Part shown: positions 1 through 8,232 of the stretch, in pieces
Numbering within the stretch: the stretch's first letter is position 1
Layout: each line of letters begins with the position of its first letter
NCBI GenBank assembly: GCA_016208495.1
Contig: JACQXX010000136.1
Coordinates: 17,309 to 81,308 of the forward strand
Source: Acidobacteriota bacterium
Lineage (GTDB): Bacteria > Acidobacteriota > Blastocatellia > Chloracidobacteriales > Chloracidobacteriaceae
DNA length: 64,000 bases
Direction: 5' to 3'
Made by a program: the position numbers and the translations under genes
The notes under the pieces: generated by a model
Told to the model about the DNA's origin: nothing
What the model saw: only the letters and a program-made list of their open reading frames with translations
The model's database searches: none

Positions 1-2613
1 CAGGACGGTAACGTTCAATTGAACCTCTTCCGGCGCAATCTGATTTTCTTCAATGGCATTGCCCCAGTCCCAAGTGGCGATGGCATCAACATTGACGGCG
101 ACAACTGCGACCTCAACACCATTACCGAATGCTCAATCGTGGGCAACGGTATTCGTGGCATCCGCATTGTCACCAACCAGATCGGGAATCCGCGCGAAGG
201 TCCACGCGGTGTTTCTGGCGCCAATTCATTTGCCCACGAAAAATACACCGTGACGGCGGATGATGATGGAACTTCAGAACTGGCGGATGCTCCGGCGAGC
301 CCACCTGCGGTTCCAGTGAGCCAGCCACGGGCCGCCATCAAGGTGAAATCAGCCTTGTTAAACGGTAACTCCTTGCAGGTTGTCGGCGAATTGGGTCGCA
401 ACTATGTTTCAGGTGCAAACCAGTTCACGGTTGAAGTCTATGCGTCGAGCACCACCTCGGTTCCAGGTGCGGGCAACAATTCAGCCGGTATCACGCAGCG
501 CTTCCTTGGTACAACCACCGTGGCCGCGACCGTGACTCCATCAACCTGGTCATTGACCACCACGGGCGCTCAGATCGGTGACGTGATCACCGCGACCCTG
601 CGCAGCCCAGGTGGGGCAACCTCGGAAATCTCAGTTGCCAAACTGGTTGATCAAGGACCAGCCCAGGGAACACCATCCTTCTCGCTGAATCTGGTGAATG
701 CTGGACCACCACTGACCTTGACCCCAATTTCAGGTCTGGACTTTGGTGACGTGCCGATCAATACCACCAAACAGGCAACGGTTCGCTTGTTGAGCACAGG
801 CACGTTGGGCGCCCCGATTACCGTCAGCGCCATTACCTTAACCAATCCAGGCGGCAGTCCGGCGCAATTTATTTTGCAGCCTCTGACCACCTCCTTGCCG
901 GTGACCTTGCCGCCAACCACGGAATTGACGGGTTCACCAGGCTCCTTTGTTGACTTTGCAGTCACGGCGGCACCGACCACCATTGGTGTCAAAAACGGCG
1001 AAGTCACCCTCACCATTACCACCACCCTCAATCAAAACTTTGTCCTGCCGTTGCGAGTCAATGGAACAGGTCAGGCCATCTCGACCAATCCAGGCAATGG
1101 TGCCACTCTCAACTTTGGAAGCATTACCGTGGGTGAAACCAGCGGAGTCCAAACCGTTACCGTAACCAACACCGGCGCGGCGCCGTTGACGGTTTCGCTG
1201 ACATTGGCAGGCATTGATTTCATCTATGACAATGGCTTTAGCCCAAGCATCGGAGCGATTAACCCGAATGGAGCGGTCACGATCCCATTGCGCTTTAGAC
1301 CAACCACAACTGGCCAGCGAACTGGGACCTTGAGCATTGCGCATAATGCTCCAAATACCGCTTCTCCAATTGTGATTAATCTGGTCGGCGTTGGCCTTGC
1401 ACCACCTGCACCACTTTTGGGTAGTGTGACGATTAACGGTGTGCCGATTGGCAGCGTGATTGACTTCGGCAATGTGGCCGTCGGTGATCAGTCATGCCGT
1501 CAGTTGGTCGTTACCAACACCGGTAACTCAACCCTGGTCTTTAATGCCACGGTTCAAGGCAATGGATTTAGCGGTGGAACGGGTAACCAGCAGGTGCCAG
1601 GTGGTGCCTCCGGTACCTTCCAAATCTGCTTTACACCACCAACCACTGGCGACTTTACTGGATCGTTGGTGATTGCTTCCAATGCGGACAATAATCCAAC
1701 GGTAACTGCCAGTCTGACGGGCCGCGGCGTTGCACCCGCAATTTCGCTCAACCCAACCCAAATCCAGTTTGGTAGCATAGCCGTCAATCAGACCTCAACC
1801 CAGGCGGTGTCAATCACCAACACTGGAAACGCGGTGTTGAACGTGACCAGCATCATCGTGAATGGACAGGGCTTCCAGGCTCAGGGCGTACCAGGAACAC
1901 CGTTCCAGTTACAGCCCGGATCTTCACAGTCCTTCCAGATTGCCTTTACACCAACTTCCACTGGAGCCTTTAGTGGAACCCTGACCGTGACCAGCAATGC
2001 CCGAAACGCGACTGCAGTGACGGCAAGCCTGTCAGGTTCAGGTGGTGACAACATCAGCCCAACCGTATCGGTGAGCGACCCACGTTCCGGTCAGGCATTT
2101 GCTTCTGGTACGCGGACAACGGTTCGGTTCTCCGCCAACGACAATGTCGGTGTCACTGGCATTGACGTGTTCTTCTCAGACGGTGGGTCCTTCAGCCTGG
2201 TCGCTGCCGGGCTCTCTGGTGGAACAACTGCCTTTGACCTGAGCTTTAGCCAGTCAGTCAATACCACCAATGCGCGTGTTCGGGTGACCGCTCGCGACGC
2301 AGCCGGTAACAGTGGCAGCGCTGAAACTGGAAACTTCACCGTTGGGCCAGCCCCAATTGTGATTGGTCCAAAGGTCAAGGTGAGTGGCAAACTGAGAATC
2401 GAAGGCGGTGGCTCAAACATCGCGTTGAGCGGTGCGGTTCTCTTGATCAATGGTGCTGATGCCGGACAATTGCTGATTCTCAAGTCCAGCAAGAACCGGT
2501 TTATCACCTCCAGCCCGGTGACTTCACAAATTCCACGGGGCGCGACAGTTCAACTTTCAATTCGTAACCCGAATGGAGTGGTTGGACCAGCCGTAGCGTT
2601 TTCACGTCCGTAA
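1..2613 (+). CDS. Secreted ASH/HYDIN-repeat (choice-of-anchor D) protein, 5' end outside window
   Basis: The reading frame is open to the first base, so the gene is truncated by the window edge; the TTG at 19 is only an internal codon. About 870 residues are visible. The first ~70 resemble a right-handed beta-helix (short repeated turns with NGIRGIRIV-like rungs). About four ASH/HYDIN-type beta-sandwich repeats follow, each with an FG.(I/V)(T/A)V core and a TNTG motif (near residues 220, 355, 470 and 575). Next comes an Ig-like module (NVGVTGIDVFF) and a C-terminal beta domain ending VAFSRP. The composition is rich in Thr, Gly, Asn and Val with almost no Cys, as in large extracellular proteins. 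It probably acts at the cell surface or outside the cell; the ligand is unknown. The C-terminal domain resembles the tail of the peptidase at 5127-6461. A strong terminator follows 27 bp downstream. Confidence 0.85.
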   Translation, partial: QDGNVQLNLFRRNLIFFNGIAPVPSGDGINIDGDNCDLNTITECSIVGNGIRGIRIVTNQIGNPREGPRGVSGANSFAHEKYTVTADDDGTSELADAPASPPAVPVSQPRAAIKVKSALLNGNSLQVVGELGRNYVSGANQFTVEVYASSTTSVPGAGNNSAGITQRFLGTTTVAATVTPSTWSLTTTGAQIGDVITATLRSPGGATSEISVAKLVDQGPAQGTPSFSLNLVNAGPPLTLTPISGLDFGDVPINTTKQATVRLLSTGTLGAPITVSAITLTNPGGSPAQFILQPLTTSLPVTLPPTTELTGSPGSFVDFAVTAAPTTIGVKNGEVTLTITTTLNQNFVLPLRVNGTGQAISTNPGNGATLNFGSITVGETSGVQTVTVTNTGAAPLTVSLTLAGIDFIYDNGFSPSIGAINPNGAVTIPLRFRPTTTGQRTGTLSIAHNAPNTASPIVINLVGVGLAPPAPLLGSVTINGVPIGSVIDFGNVAVGDQSCRQLVVTNTGNSTLVFNATVQGNGFSGGTGNQQVPGGASGTFQICFTPPTTGDFTGSLVIASNADNNPTVTASLTGRGVAPAISLNPTQIQFGSIAVNQTSTQAVSITNTGNAVLNVTSIIVNGQGFQAQGVPGTPFQLQPGSSQSFQIAFTPTSTGAFSGTLTVTSNARNATAVTASLSGSGGDNISPTVSVSDPRSGQAFASGTRTTVRFSANDNVGVTGIDVFFSDGGSFSLVAAGLSGGTTAFDLSFSQSVNTTNARVRVTARDAAGNSGSAETGNFTVGPAPIVIGPKVKVSGKLRIEGGGSNIALSGAVLLINGADAGQLLILKSSKNRFITSSPVTSQIPRGATVQLSIRNPNGVVGPAVAFSRP

Positions 2614-2639
2614 AAAAACAGCAACACCGTGAGCTTTCC

Positions 2640-2680
2640 GGCTGGGATGAAGATTCTTCATCCCAGCCGTTTCTTTTTTA
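2640..2680 (+). terminator. Rho-independent terminator
   Basis: A perfect 12-bp stem (GGCTGGGATGAA paired with 2657-2668) with a 5-nt loop is followed by a T-rich run. It lies 27 bp after the stop of the ASH-repeat gene and is a textbook intrinsic terminator. Confidence 0.93.
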
Positions 2681-2683
2681 GGG

Positions 2684-2922
2684 AGTCGGATGGAAATATC
2701 ATACCATCAGGGTTCAGGGTTCAGGGTTCAGGGTTCAGAGCCAGATACTCCACGTTGAGTGGTACCCGCCAGTTCCCCAGTCTTCATCTTGAGTGGGATC
2801 AGTCAACTCATCGCCGAACCAGTCTTCATCTTGAGTGGGATCAGTCAACTCATCGCCGAAACCCTGAACCCCGAACCCTGAACCCGATTTCAGTGGGATT
2901 TTATTTTCTTCTGGGTCCCTTA
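2684..2922 (-). repeat. Composite heptamer-armed repeat with in-frame 42-bp duplication
   Basis: This element fills most of the 390-bp gap. On the minus strand it has a conserved border, (GGTTCAG)-type heptamers, a 42-bp unit present twice exactly (2819-2860 and 2777-2818), a 36-bp tail (2741-2776), more heptamers and a second conserved border. The same modules occur at 28678-29072 on the plus strand, with one 42-bp unit and with an extra inserted MITE. On the minus strand the unit reads as the 14-residue peptide FGDELTDPTQDEDW. The rest of the gap, to 3003, holds degenerate TCATCCC heptamers and nothing else recognisable. Confidence 0.8.
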
Positions 2923-3003
2923 GAAGCAGGATTGAGAGCCATTCCTCATCCTTCATCCCTCATCCCTTGAAAGAACCCCGAACCCTGATATCAACTCACA
3001 TGG

Positions 3004-4632
3004 TCACATGGCAAAATAGTGATATTCAAGCTCGTTGATCAATCGCCGAACTGATCCTGCTCCAAGCCACAACCAGGTGGCCGCACCACAAACCAACCCG
3101 CACACCGCAAATTCAAAGCCAAACAAGTTGCTAAGAAAATAGCTTATGACGAGATTGATGGCGAATCCCCAGCTCAAAGGCCATAACACGGCTGAAGGTT
3201 GTGAAAAACTAAACAGTATCAAGCCTTGAAACAAAGCCAGCGCCAAACACCCATATCCAAATGTTCCAAGCAAGGCAATGCCGCGCACAATTGGGGCTTG
3301 AGCTGCGGAAGCCGTGAGCAACACCCAGATTGAATCCGGGAGGCTCCACACCAAAAGGAGGATCACGGCAACCAGACTCCCTAATCCAAATAAAAACCGT
3401 AAGTACTGGTTGTAAACCTGTTTATGAAAATTTCCTTGCAGAAGGTCTACCTGACCTGCCTGGTCAAAAACTCCTTGAGTAAATCGGAAGGCACATACCT
3501 CGACCCATCCAACCAGGAGAAAGAAAAGCAGTAATGCCAGATCAATACCAAGTTGATATTCGGGGTGGGCCACAAAGGGAGTTCCAAATCCAAAAGACAC
3601 CACGGTTCCAGCAAGCCAGCGGTCTGTAAACAAAAAGGCAAAATACCCGCACCCAACCCAAAAATACGGAACCAGCAAGTACCCAAGGACCACTGGATCG
3701 GGAAAGGCTGCCAGTGGTTCTTGCACATTCAGGGCTGGTAATGCCCGGCGTGCCATCCAGGCAGTGCTGAGACCAGCCACAACCATCGAAGCGGTTTGCG
3801 CGGTTAATACTGGTACTGTGGTCAAAAGAACAAGCCCCAAATACACCCCGACGGAGATGGAAAATACCCCGGCAATGGCAGGTGTTGGGGTACAGACCGT
3901 CAAAATTCCACAACTCAGCCACAAAACACTGAGCAATCCAAAACTTATTGCACAGAGCACCAGTGTCTGATCCGGCAGCCAGTTTGAATAAAACCCACCT
4001 AATAAACCGGCACAGGCTACAATTCCTGAAACCAGAAGTCCCAGACGAAAGACTCGCACTAGAAAGACTCGTTCCAGTGCTGGTTCTTTCATGCCCTGAT
4101 AAAACAACCCTCGGCGAGCCATGATTTGTAAAAACCCGCCATTCACAATCAGGCTCAGCATAATCGAAATAGATACAGCGGCGGCAGCCTCCGGCGTCAG
4201 TTTCCGTTCGGGAGAAAGCTCCAAACCAACGCCTCGTTCACTGAAAAACAATAAGAGCCAGGGCAGTGCATAGGCCAGGGACCGGGAAAAGCGGATCCCG
4301 TCAGCTTTGAATCTACTGTACCAGGTCGGCGGTAATCTTGAAGGCTGGGGCGGATTGTCTCCCGAGATCAGGCTGGGAAAGAGGTCTCGTGCCAGCGCAA
4401 AGATAGATTCCCTCGCAAAGTGTTCCTGAATCAGAACATCGGAATATCCAAGTGATTCAAGACGAGCGGCTGTTTCCCACTCATCAATAGGCGGGCCGCC
4501 CAGTGTCAGCAACTCTTTCTGGAGCTGTTCCCAACTTTCAGGAGTGATTGTTCGGCGCTCAAGAGAACTTCCGACTGGAAGCAACCGCTGCCGAAGGGGT
4601 AATAATTTTGAAGGGTCGGGCAGAGATGGCAT
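3004..4632 (-). CDS. Polytopic membrane protein of unknown function
   Basis: The product is 542 residues. The N-terminal ~110 residues are soluble (QLQKELLTLGG, then an acidic and aromatic stretch). Roughly 12 hydrophobic segments follow, with short basic loops (MARRGLFYQG, WMARRALP), and the tail ends INELEYHYFAM. The size and 12-segment layout recall polysaccharide-export flippases; the aromatic tail is slightly reminiscent of PelG-type proteins, but no diagnostic motif was seen and no Pel genes are nearby. It stands alone on the minus strand, convergent with the ASH-repeat gene. Its start ATG follows a short direct repeat (GGTGACTGGTGTT-like) rather than a clear ribosome binding site. Function is not assigned. 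Confidence 0.75.
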   Translation of the reverse strand: MPSLPDPSKLLPLRQRLLPVGSSLERRTITPESWEQLQKELLTLGGPPIDEWETAARLESLGYSDVLIQEHFARESIFALARDLFPSLISGDNPPQPSRLPPTWYSRFKADGIRFSRSLAYALPWLLLFFSERGVGLELSPERKLTPEAAAAVSISIMLSLIVNGGFLQIMARRGLFYQGMKEPALERVFLVRVFRLGLLVSGIVACAGLLGGFYSNWLPDQTLVLCAISFGLLSVLWLSCGILTVCTPTPAIAGVFSISVGVYLGLVLLTTVPVLTAQTASMVVAGLSTAWMARRALPALNVQEPLAAFPDPVVLGYLLVPYFWVGCGYFAFLFTDRWLAGTVVSFGFGTPFVAHPEYQLGIDLALLLFFLLVGWVEVCAFRFTQGVFDQAGQVDLLQGNFHKQVYNQYLRFLFGLGSLVAVILLLVWSLPDSIWVLLTASAAQAPIVRGIALLGTFGYGCLALALFQGLILFSFSQPSAVLWPLSWGFAINLVISYFLSNLFGFEFAVCGLVCGAATWLWLGAGSVRRLINELEYHYFAM

Positions 4633-4662
4633 GTCGGGTGACTGGTGTTGGGTGACTGGTGC

Positions 4663-4893
4663 TTATACCAGTTTGTAGTCAGTATTGGCTTCCAAATGGG
4701 TATAGCTTGGGTGCCGGGTTGGGAGGGATGTCACTGTTTTTTGCACTGTTTGATAGAGCGGATCAACCGGCATCTGGTCGCCTGCCTGGCCCAGATATTC
4801 CTGAACAAGCTTCGCCAGTGGCCGGTAAATTCCCAGCAACGTACCGCCAATATCGAAAAAAATCCATTCTGCCGAGAGGTGTGAGTGGTTCAT
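4663..4893 (-). pseudogene. Truncated HAD-superfamily hydrolase (N-terminal fragment)
   Basis: The 76-residue frame contains the HAD motif I region (WIFFDIGGTLL, with the nucleophile Asp) and the start of the cap domain (RPLAKLVQEYLGQAG). HAD hydrolases are normally over 200 residues, so motifs II-IV are missing. The frame ends in the sequence ACTGGTATAA, the end of a dispersed intergenic repeat also seen near 35565 and 54150, so the stop codon is repeat-derived. The likely history is loss of the 3' part of the gene by deletion or repeat insertion. A functional small protein is less likely. Confidence 0.7.
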
Positions 4894-4918
4894 GGCCCTT
4901 TAGCGAAATAGTGAAATA

Positions 4919-5055
4919 GCGAAATATAGCTTCTCAGAAAAAGATTTCCGTTCAGAGTAACGCCTTCAGGCGTGAGGTTTGCCGGGTGGGACGAACGATA
5001 AAACCCTCTCGTCTAAAGATGATACTCTAAACCTTTTTCTGAAGAGCTATTTCGC
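4919..5055. mobile_element. MITE-like element with ~27-bp imperfect terminal inverted repeats
   Basis: The left end (4919-4946, GCGAAATATAGCTTCTCAGA...) is matched in inverse by the right end (5029-5055, ...CTGAAGAGCTATTTCGC). The interior has a small hairpin (ACGCCTTCAGGCGT) and no ORF. The left end is preceded by GCGAAATA-type octamers. It lies between the HAD fragment and the start of the M28 peptidase gene. Confidence 0.7.
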
Positions 5056-5126
5056 TCATTCCCCAATATGGTATGCTGCAAGTCATTCCCGCGTAATGCT
5101 TTTCTTTCAGGAGTACTTCAAAGGTT

Positions 5127-6461
5127 ATGGTTCATCGCAAAAATACCTTGCTGGTCGTGGTGTGTCTGGCATTGATCGGTTGGGTTGTTCTGGTATCAGT
5201 TTTCAGTCAGGAGCCAGTCAGTCAGGCTGGGGGTGGGGCCGCTTCGTCTTCGACCACTTCGTTAATTGATTTTTTCCCACAAATTTCAAAACCAACACTT
5301 TCAGGGATCAAACCGAAAAATCCCAAAAAAGGAGTGGTGACTTCAGAAGCAACTTCATCATTTGTGAATGAAGTGAATATCAACCGGTATGTCGGCTATA
5401 TCAAGGAATTGGCTGACTTTAAGTCCCGTTATAGCACATCTCCGGGGTGCGATGCTGCGGCAAACTACCTGATGAAGCACTTTTCGAGTCTTGGTTTTAA
5501 AACTGAACTCCAACCTTTTCCGATTGGACCGCGTCGGGCATCCAATGTGATTGCGACCTTGCCTGGAACGGCTGACAAAGAGGCCAAAGGAGCCTTTCTG
5601 GTGTTTGGGGCGCATTACGATTCGATTTCGCGGGATTCCGACCCACTCGTGACAGCGCCAGGGGCCGAAGATAATGCCAGCGGTACGGCGGCCTTGATGG
5701 AACTGGCCACGCTCTTTCACGATCATCCACCGCGGACAACGGTGGTTCTGGTCGCTTTTGCCGGTGAAGAAGAAGGTCTGATTGGAAGCACCGCCTATGT
5801 TGACTCGCTTCGGACAAGTGGCAGTGACAAACGAATGCAGGCGGCGTTGATTATGGACATGATCGGTTACACCAAAGATGCCGACCTCGATATTTTGTTT
5901 GAGACCAGTTCCAAATTTGAATCAATTGCGGCATTACCAACCAGTTTGGCCGCGGAGTTTACCAGGCTTCGGACTGAAACATCGCTGCGACCATTTGGGA
6001 GCGACCATGTGCCGTTTTTGAATGAAGATCTGCCAGCCTTTCTGGTGATTGAAAATGACTGGGATGCTTACCCGGCCTATCATCGGTCGTCGGATGTCCC
6101 GGCCAATATTTCAAATGACATGGCCGGTGAATCCATGAAGCTGGTCGCTGCCTGGGCGTACAAAATGGCCAACGAACGGATGTTAATCCCTGTCATTTCA
6201 ACGATTTCCTACAAAAATAGCGCCCTGGTCGTCAAGGGTGAGAACTTTCAACGCGATGCCCAGATCGAGATTGATGACCAGCCTCTGGGACGCATTAAAG
6301 TGGCCCAGCCTGACGCGGCGGGAAGTGCAACCTATAAGCAGCTCAAGTCCAAAGATTCGCGCCTGACTTCACTTTTGCCTGAAGGAAAAGTGGTGACGAT
6401 TACCGTCCTCAACCCACAAACGGGAACACGTTCGACACCATTTTCCTTTGAGCGAAAATGA
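5127..6461 (+). CDS. Secreted M28-family zinc aminopeptidase
   Basis: The product is 444 residues. A signal peptide or anchor occupies residues 1-28 (LLVVVCLALIGWVVLVSVF). The M28 metal ligands are visible: GAHYDS near 161 (His), EDNASGT near 184 (Asp), FAGEEEG near 213 (catalytic Glu plus ligand), MDMIGY near 247, and GSDHVPF near 291 (last His). The family removes N-terminal residues from peptides using two zinc ions. Residues after ~350 form an extra beta domain (VVKGENFQRDAQIEIDDQPL ... FSFERK), IPT/TIG-like and similar to the tail of the ASH-repeat protein. Start: ATG with CAGGAG about 14 nt upstream. It is monocistronic and likely acts in the periplasm or outside the cell. Confidence 0.9.
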   Translation: MVHRKNTLLVVVCLALIGWVVLVSVFSQEPVSQAGGGAASSSTTSLIDFFPQISKPTLSGIKPKNPKKGVVTSEATSSFVNEVNINRYVGYIKELADFKSRYSTSPGCDAAANYLMKHFSSLGFKTELQPFPIGPRRASNVIATLPGTADKEAKGAFLVFGAHYDSISRDSDPLVTAPGAEDNASGTAALMELATLFHDHPPRTTVVLVAFAGEEEGLIGSTAYVDSLRTSGSDKRMQAALIMDMIGYTKDADLDILFETSSKFESIAALPTSLAAEFTRLRTETSLRPFGSDHVPFLNEDLPAFLVIENDWDAYPAYHRSSDVPANISNDMAGESMKLVAAWAYKMANERMLIPVISTISYKNSALVVKGENFQRDAQIEIDDQPLGRIKVAQPDAAGSATYKQLKSKDSRLTSLLPEGKVVTITVLNPQTGTRSTPFSFERK

Positions 6462-6473
6462 ATTGAATGAAGA

Positions 6474-6504
6474 ATGTGGTTAGTGGTTAGTGGTTAGTGG
6501 TTAG
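6474..6504. repeat. GTTAGTG heptamer array
   Basis: About four tandem copies of GGTTAGT-type heptamers lie 12 bp after the peptidase stop. The same unit forms the left arm of the element at 47069. The rest of the gap to 6679 is T-rich with a degenerate GGTCCTTTTGGTCC tract and no other recognisable feature. Confidence 0.7.
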
Positions 6505-6679
6505 AAATCAATACTTTCAAAGAAGAACCAGTACCCAATCACTAATCACTCTCCACCCAGGCGAATTACCAAAATTTTACCCAAATATTAGCCTGTTGCT
6601 TACCAAAAGACTGCCTTCACACCTGTTTTTGGGTCCTTTTGGTCCTTATGTTTTTACCTCACCATCCCCTGGACGCCCC

Positions 6680-7087
6680 ATGACAACACGTTCCAAAAAA
6701 ACACAACCTGAATCTGACCAGTCAAAAGCGAGTGATGGTGTGTTTGAACTGGTCTATGGCTGGGTGGTGCAGATTCCTTCCGGGCGGGTGATGACGTATG
6801 GGCAAATTTCGCGGTTGATTGACGAGCGCCTGTCCGCCGTTGGCGTCGGCTGGGCTTTAAAAGCCTGTCCGTATGACGAACGGCGCATCCCCTGGCATCG
6901 CGTCATCAACGCTCAAGGAACAATCAGTACGCGCCGGGTTTTGCTTGGCGCCCCGAATCTGCAGCAGGAATTACTCGAATCAGAAGGCGTTGAATTTGAT
7001 ACTTCTGGGAAACTTGACCTGCAAAAATACCAATGGTTTCCAGATGACAAACCCTCAGCATCAGAAAGCGAGTCCCCCAATGCTTGA
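6680..7087 (+). CDS. atl: Alkyltransferase-like (ATL) DNA-repair protein
   Basis: The product is 135 residues and matches the DNA-binding domain of O6-alkylguanine-DNA alkyltransferase: GRVMTYGQISRLI (35-47), VGWALKACP, then PWHRVINAQG at 71-80. The methyl-accepting Cys of the PCHR motif is Trp here, the defining mark of ATL proteins. They bind O6-alkylguanine without repairing it and direct the lesion to nucleotide excision repair. The ATG at 6680 is chosen because residues from upstream starts are repeat-derived and unlike the family. The last 8 bp overlap the cupin gene, implying translational coupling. Confidence 0.88.
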   Translation: MTTRSKKTQPESDQSKASDGVFELVYGWVVQIPSGRVMTYGQISRLIDERLSAVGVGWALKACPYDERRIPWHRVINAQGTISTRRVLLGAPNLQQELLESEGVEFDTSGKLDLQKYQWFPDDKPSASESESPNA

Positions 7088-7436
7088 AGTCGTCCTCAAA
7101 CGATTTGACCATCCGGATGAGGTTCGGATGTTTGAAAAAGGAAAGTTTGAACTCGTGACCATCGGCGGCATCACCATTGGCCGGGCAACCTATGAGCCTG
7201 GCTGGAAATGGTCCGAACATGTTGCGCCGCTGGCGGGAACTCCGTTTTGCAATGTCGAACACGTTGGACTGGTTGTGTCTGGAACGGCAACCGCCGCGAT
7301 GCAGGGCGGGGAAGTTCACCAGTTAACGCCCGGAACACTCTTCTATATTCCATCAACGCCACACGATAGCTGGGTGGTCGGTGATGAGCCGTATGTCTCG
7401 CTTCATTTTCTGGGAGCGGGGCAGTACACCAAATGA
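7080..7436 (+). CDS. Small cupin-domain protein
   Basis: The product is 118 residues with one cupin barrel: TYEPGWKWSEHVAPLAGTPFC, then GLVVSGTATAAMQGG (conserved turn between strands) and PGTLFYIPSTPHDSWVVGDEP, which supplies a His in the second motif. It may bind a metal or small ligand; the substrate cannot be inferred. The ATG at 7080 lies inside the end of the ATL gene (8-bp overlap), so the two are probably co-expressed. Start sites further upstream in this frame only read through the ATL gene and were rejected. Confidence 0.85.
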   Translation: MLEVVLKRFDHPDEVRMFEKGKFELVTIGGITIGRATYEPGWKWSEHVAPLAGTPFCNVEHVGLVVSGTATAAMQGGEVHQLTPGTLFYIPSTPHDSWVVGDEPYVSLHFLGAGQYTK

Positions 7437-7524
7437 TGGGCTGAGGGCCTGGGGCTGGGTACAGATTCAGAAGTGTCGAGCAAGAAACTATGACTGACAC
7501 AAAAAACACGAAAAACACAAAAAT

Positions 7525-8226
7525 ATGGCTCAAGAAGAAGCAAAAGACTGGTTCAATCGTCATCCAGGAGCCTTGCTGGCTGGAAATCGCTTTGACACGC
7601 GAGCTGAGATTTTCAGCTATCTCAACGAGCTGTACCGGGCAGGCGCCGAACAGGTTCTGATTGATTTGGATGAGGTGGTGCGACCTGATACTGCCGAACC
7701 TGCTGCCCCGGCACTGACGGTGGTCCTCCCCGCCGACCCAGAAAAACGGTTGCGGATATTTGAGCTGTTTCATCAGGAAGCTGAACAGTTTGGACAAGAT
7801 TTTGGCGGTGATGATGGTCAGTTTCGAGAAATGACCCGAGCCGAGGCCGAAGAATTAGGCGATCCATCGCTGGAAGGTGAACTGATCTATATTGATGACC
7901 CACTGGCAGATACCAGGCAACCAACGCTTCTTTTTTTGGTGGGATTAAAAAAGCGTCTTATGCAATACCAATGCTGTTTTTGTAAGAACGGGATTGAAGA
8001 AGGTGTGAAGATACATAATCCGCTTGACCCTTGTGCACTGATCATTGTTGCAAACATTGATCAGTCACGCCCAAACCAAAAAGAACAAGAACTATACTGT
8101 CACTTTGATTGTCTGCGCAAAGTGTTGAACAATGACAACTTGCTCTATATCAGAGACCCAGAGTTCTCAACGATTGGTGATGTTACATCCGAAGACTGCG
8201 AGGATGAGTCAGATGAAGACCCTTAA
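7525..8226 (+). CDS. Uncharacterised two-part protein with C-terminal Cys/His zinc-finger-like domain
   Basis: The product is 233 residues and was not recognised as one family. Residues 1-137 are acidic and amphipathic (DWFNRHPGALLAG, AEIFSYLNELYRAGAEQVLIDLDE), ending in QPTLLFL. Residues ~145-215 hold CCFCKNGIEEG, DPCALIIVAN and CHFDCLRKVL, a CxxC plus HxxC arrangement like small zinc-binding bacterial domains that often occur as stand-alone proteins. The DNA of the second half is clearly richer in A and T, and an internal ATG at the join (MQYQCCFC) could start a separate protein. No ribosome binding site is evident at 7525; a CACGAAAAACACA repeat lies directly upstream. It may be a recent gene fusion. 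Confidence 0.6.
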   Translation: MAQEEAKDWFNRHPGALLAGNRFDTRAEIFSYLNELYRAGAEQVLIDLDEVVRPDTAEPAAPALTVVLPADPEKRLRIFELFHQEAEQFGQDFGGDDGQFREMTRAEAEELGDPSLEGELIYIDDPLADTRQPTLLFLVGLKKRLMQYQCCFCKNGIEEGVKIHNPLDPCALIIVANIDQSRPNQKEQELYCHFDCLRKVLNNDNLLYIRDPEFSTIGDVTSEDCEDESDEDP

Positions 8227-8232
8227 CTTCCC

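Noticed and set aside
2735..2956. A 73-codon minus-strand ORF as a real gene
   Set aside because: Only the central repeat segment shows codon-like conservation; its start and flanks are heptamers and the frame is not kept at the second locus. Reported as a finding, not a CDS.
6497..6679. N-terminal extension of the ATL protein
   Set aside because: It is encoded by heptamer and T-rich repeat sequence; the protein from 6680 already has full family length.
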